Assembly (NCBI GenBank): GCA_023388635.1
Contig: JAEWFW010000012.1
Span: 1 to 64,000 of the forward strand
DNA: 64,000 nucleotides
Direction: 5' to 3'
From: Bacillota bacterium
Lineage (GTDB): Bacteria > Bacillota > Bacilli > Desulfuribacillales > Desulfuribacillaceae
The translations under genes and the position numbers were made by a program. Position 1 is the first letter of the stretch. Each line of letters begins with the position of its first letter. Positions 1-6,708 of this stretch are shown piece by piece. Under the pieces are notes generated by a model. The model was not told where the DNA came from. It searched no databases and was given only the letters and a program-made list of their open reading frames with translations.

Positions 1-719
1 TCTCTGATCATGAAATATTCCTCACAGTTTATCATTCTATATGTCCTCCCCCCATGGGAAGAACCATACGTTATTAGTGGGGATTTTTCAACCGTTTCTT
101 ATGGATATTTTAGCAGCGTTTTTGACACGAAGACCTTTTGACAAAAATATCTGATCAAGAAACCGATATCAAACGGCAACTCGTTTGGTATGAAAATCTT
201 TTAGAGCTGATTCAAAATGAAAAGCAACTACTGGCAAACTCACACAATCTGATTGGCAAATATCATCTGGGATACCGCCCTGACATATATCGTTTAGATA
301 TGCAGAATCGATTAGAACTTCATGCCAATAAAAATCTCAAACAAACGATCCGGCACTGGACCAACCAAACACCCTTCGTGTTTACAAGTGCCCTATTAGA
401 AAAAGCAAAACTAACTACAGACTATTCAGAGTATTCCGACTACTCTTGCGGACTGAGCGTATTGAAAAAATATGCCGAGTTCCTTGGAATCGAAGAATCA
501 AAGCACGTCAAATACTTTCCTGCCTGTGCATGCGTTTATACTGTGCTCCAAACAAGCGTTGACAGCCCATTTAGACCGGCTTTGTTAAAGCCTGCCATCG
601 AATTTATGAAATCGAACGAATTAAACATAGCTGGAGACGCACTTAGCAAAAGCATCGTCATGCAGCGAAAAGATAGTAAATACGTTAATATGCATTTCGT
701 CTGGATACCTTATCAATGA
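1..719 (+). pseudogene. Frameshifted MerR-type regulator with GyrI-like effector domain (5' end off window)
   Basis: The only long frame (from a TTG at 138) gives about 193 residues. Its last ~90 residues resemble the effector-binding half of BltR/BmrR-type MerR regulators, including a YFPACACVYTVL segment, an ISGDAL-like AGDALSKSI, and a closing VWIPY. No HTH is present in that frame. Upstream, frame 1 reads KYSSQFIILYV, like the YYSSxQFxxLxxI of a MerR recognition region. After a run of six C at 48-53, frame 2 reads DILAAFLTRRPFDK, like the linker before the dimer helix. Frame 3 then continues SDQETDIKRQL. Three frames stitching into one MerR order suggests at least two frameshifts. Alternatively, frame 1 is an unrelated upstream gene ending at 141 that overlaps a short effector-only protein. 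Confidence 0.42.
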
Positions 720-1015
720 CCTTGCGGTACAATCAAGCCTTCATTTCTAACGCAATGATCTTTTAATATAACTGCCAATTTTTCTTCACCTATTTGTTTT
801 TTTGCAACCTTTATAGCAATTTCAAACATTTCATCATCGGATAACACTAACTCAAATCCATTGCTATTTAAAAAGAACTCTGTGCCGATTAACAGCGCTA
901 CAAGTGCTTTAACTTCAATCCCTTTTGAGGATGTGGCTAAATAGATGCACATTTGGATAGGATACAATTCTCTAGGGGACTTAATAGAGATAGTTTCATG
1001 TAATAGGTTTCTCAT
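713..1015 (-). CDS. Degenerate Doc/Fic-like toxin remnant
   Basis: A 100-residue protein whose second half (FFLNSNGFELVLSDDEMFEI followed by a VAKKQIGEEKLAVILK helix) resembles the C-terminal half of death-on-curing (Doc) Fic-fold toxins. Doc normally carries HxFxDGNKR just before this region. Here the equivalent segment reads SSKGIEVKALVALLIG, so the AMP/phosphate-transfer motif is missing and activity is unlikely. The protein is also shorter than usual Doc (about 125 residues). It converges on and slightly overlaps the end of the broken MerR gene. The replaced stretch resembles the C-terminus of the Amj-like gene 1.2 kb away. No Phd-type antitoxin is adjacent. Family assignment is tentative. 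Confidence 0.4.
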   Translation of the reverse strand: MRNLLHETISIKSPRELYPIQMCIYLATSSKGIEVKALVALLIGTEFFLNSNGFELVLSDDEMFEIAIKVAKKQIGEEKLAVILKDHCVRNEGLIVPQGH

Positions 1016-1106
1016 CTCTCTTGAAATGCGTATATTCTAATATGTATAGGAACATCATAGTATAGGATCATGACAAATTGAGTTTTCTAAGAGGTGGTGA
1101 TATACT

Positions 1107-1313
1107 ATGAATAAAGGGAAAAAGGGGGATGAAAAGGTTATGGGTGTATCAATGGGGCGAATTATAAGTGTCAAAGGAAAAACAGCTAAAAGAATGACAG
1201 AAGAGTTGAAAACACCTTATAGCAAAAGCGCTACAGAAGAGTATTTAACAGAACGTAAAGAATTAGCAAAAAAAATAAAACCACACAAACCAATTATTTT
1301 TGAGGATAAATAG
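1107..1313 (+). CDS. Small basic protein, possible antitoxin partner of the GNAT protein
   Basis: A 68-residue, Lys-rich, charged protein with no recognised domain. Its start is fixed by the ribosome binding site GAGGTGGTG a few bases upstream. Its TAG stop is followed directly by the ATG of the acetyltransferase, so the two are translationally coupled. A small charged protein in front of a GNAT enzyme is the usual arrangement of GNAT-type toxin-antitoxin pairs. However, no ribbon-helix-helix or HTH pattern is obvious, so the antitoxin role is inferred from position only. An inverted repeat ATATTctAATAT lies about 70 bases upstream in the presumed promoter region. The DNA is more AT-rich than the flanking core genes. 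Confidence 0.6.
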   Translation: MNKGKKGDEKVMGVSMGRIISVKGKTAKRMTEELKTPYSKSATEEYLTERKELAKKIKPHKPIIFEDK

Positions 1314-1820
1314 ATGGATTTAACAGTAAGAACTTTGTGTGAAGAACATACCTCTCTTTTAAATCAATTTCAGTGTACAGAAGCAAGTATGAGTATGTAT
1401 TTAAAAAAGTATGCTTTAGATTATACAAATACGGGTGAAGGTAATACGCAACTTTTAATAAAAGATGGGAATGAAGTTGTAGGTTATTTTACATTAAAGT
1501 GTACTTCATTACCTATTTTTGAAGCGGAAATGTCCGAAGAACCTAAAATATACCCTGCAATTGAAATAGCTAGATTTGCTATACACTCAAACTTCACAAA
1601 CAAAGGTATAGGTAGCATTTTAATGTCTTATGTTTTGGAGCTTATAGCCATATTAAAAAAAGAAGTCTTAGGGGTAAGATTTACTATTTTGTTTGCAATA
1701 AATAAAGAAGATGTTTTGAGTTTTTATGAAAAAATGGGTTTTAAACGTATAGATGATGCTTTAGATGTTACGTATACAGTTGAAAACGAAGGGTGTATTC
1801 CGATGTATTTACGGATCTAG
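1314..1820 (+). CDS. GNAT-family N-acetyltransferase
   Basis: A 168-residue protein with the GNAT fold signature. A central beta-strand/turn segment (IEIARFAIHSNFTNKGIGS) holds the acetyl-CoA pyrophosphate loop, reading NKGIGS in place of QxxGxG/A. A C-terminal FYEKMGFKRI segment is typical of GNAT motif B. Predicted reaction is acetyl transfer from acetyl-CoA to an amine. Family members near small coupled genes include toxins that acetylate aminoacyl-tRNA, but the substrate cannot be read from sequence. The start abuts the stop of the 68-residue gene. Low GC and position among broken genes suggest lateral transfer. The GNAT call is firm; the toxin role is speculative. Confidence 0.75.
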   Translation: MDLTVRTLCEEHTSLLNQFQCTEASMSMYLKKYALDYTNTGEGNTQLLIKDGNEVVGYFTLKCTSLPIFEAEMSEEPKIYPAIEIARFAIHSNFTNKGIGSILMSYVLELIAILKKEVLGVRFTILFAINKEDVLSFYEKMGFKRIDDALDVTYTVENEGCIPMYLRI

Positions 1821-1833
1821 TTTGAAATGGTCA

Positions 1834-1950
1834 TTACCGTTCAAGTTCAACCATGTTATCCTTTCCAGTAAGAATAGGAGCCTTTTTACCAATAGCTTTC
1901 ATCTTAGCATTTAACTCAGCTAATTTTTTAGGCATAGTAGATTGTTGCAT
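1834..1950 (-). CDS. 38-residue orphan small ORF
   Basis: A short reverse-strand frame starting MQQSTMPKKLAELNAKMK and ending NMVELER. A purine-rich GGGGTTGAAGGA lies just before the ATG. Composition (Lys/Ala/Leu helix, then a short strand) resembles the N-terminal part of small antitoxin-like or phage proteins, but nothing specific is recognised. It sits between the GNAT gene and the Amj-like gene on AT-rich DNA and has no partner downstream. It may be a real microprotein or the stump of a longer gene. Confidence 0.3.
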   Translation of the reverse strand: MQQSTMPKKLAELNAKMKAIGKKAPILTGKDNMVELER

Positions 1951-2019
1951 TTCCTTCAACCCCTTTTTCTTTTCCGTACATGCGCCATCTTAACATAGAC
2001 TTGGCTACTGTCCACACAA

Positions 2020-2811
2020 TCACCGATAAAAACTCGCTATCACATACGCTGCTGGCAAGAATAACGCCTGGGCGACAATTGTCCCCAGCAATTTCGTACC
2101 GATCAACAGCACCACAAGCGCTTTGACATCGCCCTCCGGACGATTGCCCCGCAGTGCCTGATCGGTTATGACTGCCGACTTCGGATCGACAAACAGTGTC
2201 AGCAAAATGCTTGCCACTCCGTTGACAATCCCTGACGATGCTGCCACAGCCAACTGCTTATCGGCATCGACGAGTGTCGCCGCATAGAAAGCCGCCAAGA
2301 CACCTGTCGTATATATACCTGTAATCAGCATATTCAATAACAGCAACCGTTTGGGAATCTCTCGGAAACGCAGATTCTGCAACATGCTTTTCGACGGGGC
2401 GGCTGCCTTCTCTTTAATGCGTTTCAAATTTCCCGCACTGAGTGCTTTGACCACAAGGCTGGGTACAGACCCCACGACTTCCAGCTTATTCACAGCCACC
2501 GCGAATAACCGCAGGAACGTAGGAATCAAAAGAATCCCTGTAATCGTCCCAATCGTCGATGCTAAAATTACATGACGAATTTGCGATACCGGATCAAGCC
2601 CCGATGCAATACTGCTGCCGATGACCACGCCGATCAGCGGACCTTGCAGCATATTTGCCGTCCTCGATACCAACACGAAAACATTGAATAATGACATCGA
2701 CAGCGCATATTGTCCACTGCGGACAGAATTTAACCGCACAGAATACGCCAACGTATCAATCAGATGAATCACACATGTTATTGCCATCAATTCCAACAAA
2801 ATTGTATCCAT
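2020..2811 (-). CDS. amj: Amj-like (DUF2837) lipid II flippase family protein
   Basis: A polytopic membrane protein of about 263 residues carrying hallmarks of the DUF2837/Amj family: an N-terminal LAYSVRLNSVRSGQYALS segment, then VLVSRTANMLQGPLIG, and several long hydrophobic helices. In Bacillus subtilis, Amj substitutes for MurJ in flipping the peptidoglycan precursor lipid II across the membrane and is induced by envelope stress; that role is assumed here by family. An upstream in-frame ATG exists at 2841. The ATG at 2811 is preferred because GGGAG sits 7 bases before it. The gene is transcribed away from the accessory patch and follows the MFS gene on the same strand with a gap of about 180 bases. 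Confidence 0.75.
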   Translation of the reverse strand: MDTILLELMAITCVIHLIDTLAYSVRLNSVRSGQYALSMSLFNVFVLVSRTANMLQGPLIGVVIGSSIASGLDPVSQIRHVILASTIGTITGILLIPTFLRLFAVAVNKLEVVGSVPSLVVKALSAGNLKRIKEKAAAPSKSMLQNLRFREIPKRLLLLNMLITGIYTTGVLAAFYAATLVDADKQLAVAASSGIVNGVASILLTLFVDPKSAVITDQALRGNRPEGDVKALVVLLIGTKLLGTIVAQALFLPAAYVIASFYR

Positions 2812-2988
2812 ATTCGAATCTCCCATTTGAAGTACCGGCATATTTCATGTATATTCCCATTCCTACTCTTCTCATGACTGAACATATTCAAGAGCGAAAA
2901 ATTCCACCCGCATCAAATCTTATCTACTCTGCTATTTGCAATCAGTGGTTTTGCAGTCTGTTATTGCAACTCATTCTTTCGCAGTCTG

Positions 2989-4194
2989 CTATTTTGCATC
3001 AACCGTAACTCTCTCGCCTAGACGCTTCCAATAAACACTGACCAGCAGCCCTATGAAGAGAATTACTCCACCGATAATAAACGGCCATGTTTTGTGTACA
3101 TCATAGAGAAATCCTGCAAACGATGGTCCAAGGATATTTCCCATACTCGTATAAGAAGAATTCAACCCAGCGACAAATCCCTGTTCATTATCTGCAACTT
3201 TAGAAAACATTGTCGTAACAGCCGGACGGACGAAATCAATCGCCAGGAAAAAGACCGATGTCGAAAGAATGACCATCCAATACTGCTTAGAAAACAACGT
3301 CATCACGATAAACACCGTAGCCAAAAACAAGCTGTAACTAATCAGGCGCTTCTCACCAATCCGATTCACCAGAGCACCAAATAGCGTCAATTGCATGAAC
3401 GCCCCCACTGACGCGCCGATAACAATCACCATGGCAATTTGCTTCGGTGTATAACCGAACACCTCATCCATATATAAACCGAGAACTGTCTCAAACTGTG
3501 ACAATCCCAATGAAGTAATTAAAATAATCAACAAACCTAAGAAATACGGAGTACGGAACGACAGCAACAAATCCTGTAATTGGCTTTGCTTGACCTTCGG
3601 TTTACTTCTTGCCAGCATCTGCTTCTCTTGATTGAGCGATTCCGGCAAGAACAAAACGGAAAATATGGCAGCGACTCCTGCGGCAGCTGCTGCGACAAAA
3701 AACGGCGTGCGGATTCCATAATCGGCAAGGATTCCACCCACTCCCGGCCCGATGATAAAACCGGTAGAAATTGCGGCACCAATCCAGCCCATACCCTTTC
3801 CCCGATCATGCTCCGTCGTAATATCCGCCACATACGCCATAATCGACGGTGTAATACATGCGGCACTAACCCCGCCTAATACTCTGGCAAAAAACAATAA
3901 TTCCATGCCATTGGCAAGACCGAATATCAATTCAGAAACAGAAAAAATCGACATCCCGATGACGATCATCCGTTTGCGTCCATATTGATCAGACCACGCT
4001 CCGGTATAAGGCGAAGCAATAAATTGCGTAAATGCAAACGTAGCAACTAACAACCCAACTGTACTACCAGTAATCCCCAATTCATGCATATATGTCGGCA
4101 TGATCGGTATGACCAAACCAATCCCCGAAAAAGCGAGAAAAATATTAAACATTAAGAGCGGCATCGCTCCCTTATTTTGTGTAAGCAACGACAT
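2989..4194 (-). CDS. MFS drug-efflux transporter (NorA/Bmr/Blt-like)
   Basis: A 401-residue protein with about twelve hydrophobic segments. It shows the MFS loop 2-3 motif (GAWSDQYGRKRMIVIG) and the antiporter motif C region (GFIIGPGVGGILADYG) of DHA1 drug:H+ antiporters such as NorA, Bmr and Blt. It probably exports lipophilic compounds using the proton gradient. The ATG at 4194 is preceded by GGAGG. Upstream on the same strand is a strong sigma-A promoter with direct repeats just downstream of it, suggesting repressor control. The broken MerR gene at the left edge is of the type that regulates such pumps, but a functional link is only a guess. Substrate unknown. Confidence 0.82.
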   Translation of the reverse strand: MSLLTQNKGAMPLLMFNIFLAFSGIGLVIPIMPTYMHELGITGSTVGLLVATFAFTQFIASPYTGAWSDQYGRKRMIVIGMSIFSVSELIFGLANGMELLFFARVLGGVSAACITPSIMAYVADITTEHDRGKGMGWIGAAISTGFIIGPGVGGILADYGIRTPFFVAAAAAGVAAIFSVLFLPESLNQEKQMLARSKPKVKQSQLQDLLLSFRTPYFLGLLIILITSLGLSQFETVLGLYMDEVFGYTPKQIAMVIVIGASVGAFMQLTLFGALVNRIGEKRLISYSLFLATVFIVMTLFSKQYWMVILSTSVFFLAIDFVRPAVTTMFSKVADNEQGFVAGLNSSYTSMGNILGPSFAGFLYDVHKTWPFIIGGVILFIGLLVSVYWKRLGERVTVDAK

Positions 4195-4233
4195 AATCTG
4201 TAAATCCTCCGATGAAATAAATTATTAACCCTC

Positions 4234-4299
4234 TCGAACGGCAACGCTTTCGACCAAGAAAAGCAACTCTTTTAACCAATCATTCTAAGCCAATCGTTC
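4234..4299 (-). promoter_or_regulatory. Putative operator repeats in the MFS leader
   Basis: Between the promoter and start codon of the MFS gene, two direct repeats, CCAATCATTC (4276-4285) and CCAATCGTTC (4290-4299), occur with a 14-base period. An inverted repeat TCGAA...TTCGA spans 4234-4253. Their position just downstream of the -10 box fits binding by a TetR/MarR-type repressor. No regulator gene is adjacent, so the protein is unknown. Confidence 0.35.
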
Positions 4300-4307
4300 G
4301 TTCAAGA

Positions 4308-4336
4308 ATTATAGCACGTTAATTATTTTAGTTCAA
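4308..4336 (-). promoter_or_regulatory. Sigma-A-type promoter for the MFS gene
   Basis: On the reverse strand TTGAAC is followed by a 17-base spacer and a perfect TATAAT, about 115 bases upstream of the MFS start codon. Confidence 0.7.
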
Positions 4337-4344
4337 CCATATCA

Positions 4345-4373
4345 TTGACTCTGATTACTATATTTGTTAAAAT
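4345..4373 (+). promoter_or_regulatory. Sigma-A-type promoter for the YitT gene
   Basis: TTGACT, a 17-base spacer and TAAAAT, ending about 60 bases before the ATG of the YitT-family gene. It is divergent from the MFS promoter, and the two -35 boxes are only 8 bases apart. Confidence 0.65.
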
Positions 4374-4433
4374 ATTTCTTTATCATCTTATATCTTTTTT
4401 AGCGAATTTACATAGAAAAATGGAGTGGAGCTC

Positions 4434-5273
4434 ATGAAACGACGAGTGCAAGATACGATTAGTCTAATGGTCGGTGCTTTTCTATTCGCATTGGCAATCA
4501 ACATGTTTATCATACCAAATGAATTGGGTGAAGGCGGTGTCGCCGGAATCACAATTATCTCACACTATCTCTTCCAATGGTCACCATGGATCGTCATGTT
4601 GACACTGAATTCATTGCTCCTAATTGTCGGCTATAGATTTTTAGACAAGACGACAACGATCTACACCATTATCACAGTGATTTTCAACTCTATCTTCCTG
4701 CGCGTCACATACGGCTGGAGCATTGCTTCCGATGACTTAATTATCAATGCCATATTTGGCGGTCTCATAGCGGGCGCAGGTGTCGGCATGGTCATACGCG
4801 CAGGTGGTACAACTGCCGGATCAGCAGTGTTGGCGAAAATCGCTAACAAATATCTGGGATGGAGCATCAGCTATGCCTTACTGCTGTTTGATGTCATCGT
4901 CGTATTGGCATCCTACTTCATCATCGGCGCAGAAAAAGTCATGTATACCATTATCATGCTCTACATCGCTACAAAAATCATGGAATTCATCATCGAAGGC
5001 TTAAATCCGCAAAAAGCCATAACCATCATCTCGAAAAACCAAGATGCAATCGCGGAACAAGTGAACCACTTAATGCACAGAGGCGTAACCGTACTATCGG
5101 GACACGGCTACTATACGAAAGAGCCGAAGCAAATTCTGTACATTGTCATCAATAAACAAGAAATCCCGTCACTCAAGAAAATCGTTAAAAATTCCGATAA
5201 AGACGCATTTCTAACGATCCATGACATACGGGATGTTTTCGGCGAAGGCTTCTTAGATATTTCCAAATCGTAA
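4434..5273 (+). CDS. YitT-family membrane protein (DUF161 + DUF2179)
   Basis: About 279 residues. The N-terminal ~190 residues form five to six membrane helices with the family's glycine-rich motifs (EGGVAGITII and RAGGTTAGSAVLA). The C-terminal ~80 residues are a soluble DUF2179 domain (VTVLSGHGYYTKEPKQILYI). YitT proteins are common multi-copy membrane proteins of Bacillota with no settled function; the DUF2179 domain is thought to bind a small ligand. A GTG at 4425 is possible, but ATG at 4434 has GGAG 8 bases upstream and is preferred. The gene is monocistronic, with its own promoter facing away from the MFS gene. Confidence 0.85.
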   Translation: MKRRVQDTISLMVGAFLFALAINMFIIPNELGEGGVAGITIISHYLFQWSPWIVMLTLNSLLLIVGYRFLDKTTTIYTIITVIFNSIFLRVTYGWSIASDDLIINAIFGGLIAGAGVGMVIRAGGTTAGSAVLAKIANKYLGWSISYALLLFDVIVVLASYFIIGAEKVMYTIIMLYIATKIMEFIIEGLNPQKAITIISKNQDAIAEQVNHLMHRGVTVLSGHGYYTKEPKQILYIVINKQEIPSLKKIVKNSDKDAFLTIHDIRDVFGEGFLDISKS

Positions 5274-5301
5274 AACAAATATAGCCTTAGTTTAAATATG
5301 A

Positions 5302-5703
5302 CTAAGATTCAGATGAAGTATGCATGTACGCCAAGAAGATTTGCAAGCAACCAATCAAGAAATAGATCACATGCAACGCATTGATCCCATTCAAAACATA
5401 GCACTGTACCAAAATCCACATACAGAGAATCAACCCCAAGCAACCGGATATTACACATAGACGGTTGCTTTTCGTGTACACTTGCCACGCCGCCAGCAAA
5501 TTCCCTGCACCGATGACAAAAAACAAGAACAACCCCGGTATCAGAAAACTCTCAAACGGCCCTCTCTTTAACATTGTATCTGCTGATAGATTCAATATAT
5601 CATGCTCAACACTATAGAAAGCCATAATCCCCCCGGTTAAGGCACCGATTCCTACGAACAAATGAATACCGATCATCATTATACCGCGCCGTTCCACACT
5701 CAC
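5302..5703 (-). CDS. Small four-helix membrane protein, unknown
   Basis: About 133 residues with four hydrophobic segments (near GIHLFVGIGALTGGIMAF, FLIPGLFLFFVIGAGNLLAA, VISGCLGLILCMWILVQ, and VIYFLIGCLQIFLAY) and short loops. No catalytic motif is visible and I do not recognise a named family. A longer frame starts at 5730 but has no ribosome binding site. A GTG at 5703, or the GTG two codons later, follows AAAGGCGG and is more likely. It is convergent with the YitT gene, about 30 bases from its stop. Confidence 0.6.
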   Translation of the reverse strand: MSVERRGIMMIGIHLFVGIGALTGGIMAFYSVEHDILNLSADTMLKRGPFESFLIPGLFLFFVIGAGNLLAAWQVYTKSNRLCVISGCLGLILCMWILVQCYVLNGINALHVIYFLIGCLQIFLAYMHTSSES

Positions 5704-5770
5704 CGACCGCCTTTCTTCAAATCCGTCCATATCATATTTCTATATAAGCAAATATATTCTATTAATCAAA

Positions 5771-5809
5771 CAAATACAACAAACGGGTGAACCCCACTTG
5801 TTGTATTTG
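5771..5809 (-). terminator. Terminator-like hairpin of the agr operon
   Basis: Perfect 12-base inverted repeat CAAATACAACAA / TTGTTGTATTTG with a 15-base loop. On the reverse strand it is followed by a T-rich TTTGATT, 127 bases after the autoinducer gene stop. The 205 bases around it hold no convincing ORF. Confidence 0.55.
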
Positions 5810-5935
5810 TACTAACCATCCTAAACTTTTCGGCAAAATGTCGGCAATCCAGCACAACACTAGGACAAAATAGTCCATATATAATCTATAAAAACAATAT
5901 CTGAAATCGTTGTACAAGATTGCAAAACTTCTATA

Positions 5936-6064
5936 CTACTTTAACTCTTCTGGAATTTCTGGCTGATACCAAGATGCTATACTAGCAACAGAAATTTCAG
6001 TTAGGGCAACCAAAGTCAAAAAACTAGCAGCTATTGTGCATAAACGTATCTTCCATTTCATCAT
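5936..6064 (-). CDS. agrD: AgrD-like cyclic lactone autoinducer precursor
   Basis: A 42-codon gene immediately after agrB. Its ATG overlaps the agrB stop (ATGA). The peptide has the three parts of AgrD: a short basic then hydrophobic helix (MMKWKIRLCTIAASFL...), a central small-residue segment ISVASIASWY, and the conserved acidic tail QPEIPEELK that AgrB removes. There is no Cys in the signal segment, only serines, so the mature pheromone would be a lactone (ester) ring rather than a thiolactone. The exact ring and N-terminal cut cannot be read from sequence. The family (cyclic lactone autoinducer peptides) is established in clostridia and paenibacilli; this copy is too short for most gene callers. 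Confidence 0.85.
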   Translation of the reverse strand: MMKWKIRLCTIAASFLTLVALTEISVASIASWYQPEIPEELK

Positions 6065-6708
6065 AACATTTCCCCCTTTCTACAAAATGATTGTATAACA
6101 TTTAGCATAAATTGATCTGTAAAACCAATCAATTTATAACCTAAAGGCGTTAAATTAATAAATTGCCATAATACGCCTAGTTGCATAGCCAATCCTATTT
6201 TCAGCCATGTATCTCCACTTCTTATCATAATCATTACTACTATTATAAAATTCACTATCAATAAGAGAACCGCTACATTTCTATATACCTTTTTTGTCTT
6301 TTTTAGTTTTCTTTGATGCCATTCCCCTGGTACCCAACGAAATGTTACAAATGTTGTTAATAAAATATTAACTACCACTACAATTGCTAGAAATGTTTCT
6401 GTTCCATATGATGAAATTTTTGCTAATACTAAAAAAGTTACTATTCCCATCACTAAACATCTCATATATGAAGTACAATGGGGACCACCAGTAGCAATAC
6501 GAAAAATACCATAAAATATAGATACCGTTATCATCTCTATAAAACAACCAAATAGCATGCCAACTAAAGCGAAGGATGTAAATTTCACCAATTCCCCTAA
6601 AATCGCTTCTAAGCTATAAGCGATTACATTAATTGAGAATTTCCCTTCAGAATTATTAACAATTATTTTAGCTGTTTTCTTCGCTATCGATTGAATCAAC
6701 CTGCTCAT
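6061..6708 (-). CDS. agrB: AgrB accessory protease/exporter for the autoinducer peptide
   Basis: About 215 residues with several membrane helices and the AgrB catalytic signature GGPHCTSYMRC. The His after GGP and the Cys seven residues later match the His-Cys dyad of the AgrB cysteine endopeptidase, which trims the AgrD tail and cyclises the peptide at the membrane. The C-terminal region has a basic loop (HQRKLKKTKKVYR) and further helices. The long frame starts at 6855 inside agrC. ATG 6708 or TTG 6699 is more plausible, because AAAGGATGAG and AGCAGG precede them. It overlaps the end of agrC by about 40 bases and agrD by 4, implying strict translational coupling. Confidence 0.88.
   Translation of the reverse strand: MSRLIQSIAKKTAKIIVNNSEGKFSINVIAYSLEAILGELVKFTSFALVGMLFGCFIEMITVSIFYGIFRIATGGPHCTSYMRCLVMGIVTFLVLAKISSYGTETFLAIVVVVNILLTTFVTFRWVPGEWHQRKLKKTKKVYRNVAVLLLIVNFIIVVMIMIRSGDTWLKIGLAMQLGVLWQFINLTPLGYKLIGFTDQFMLNVIQSFCRKGEML

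Noticed and set aside
3580..3879. Long plus-strand frames inside the MFS gene
   Set aside because: They are antisense to a clearly conserved transporter, have no ribosome binding site and show no protein-like pattern.
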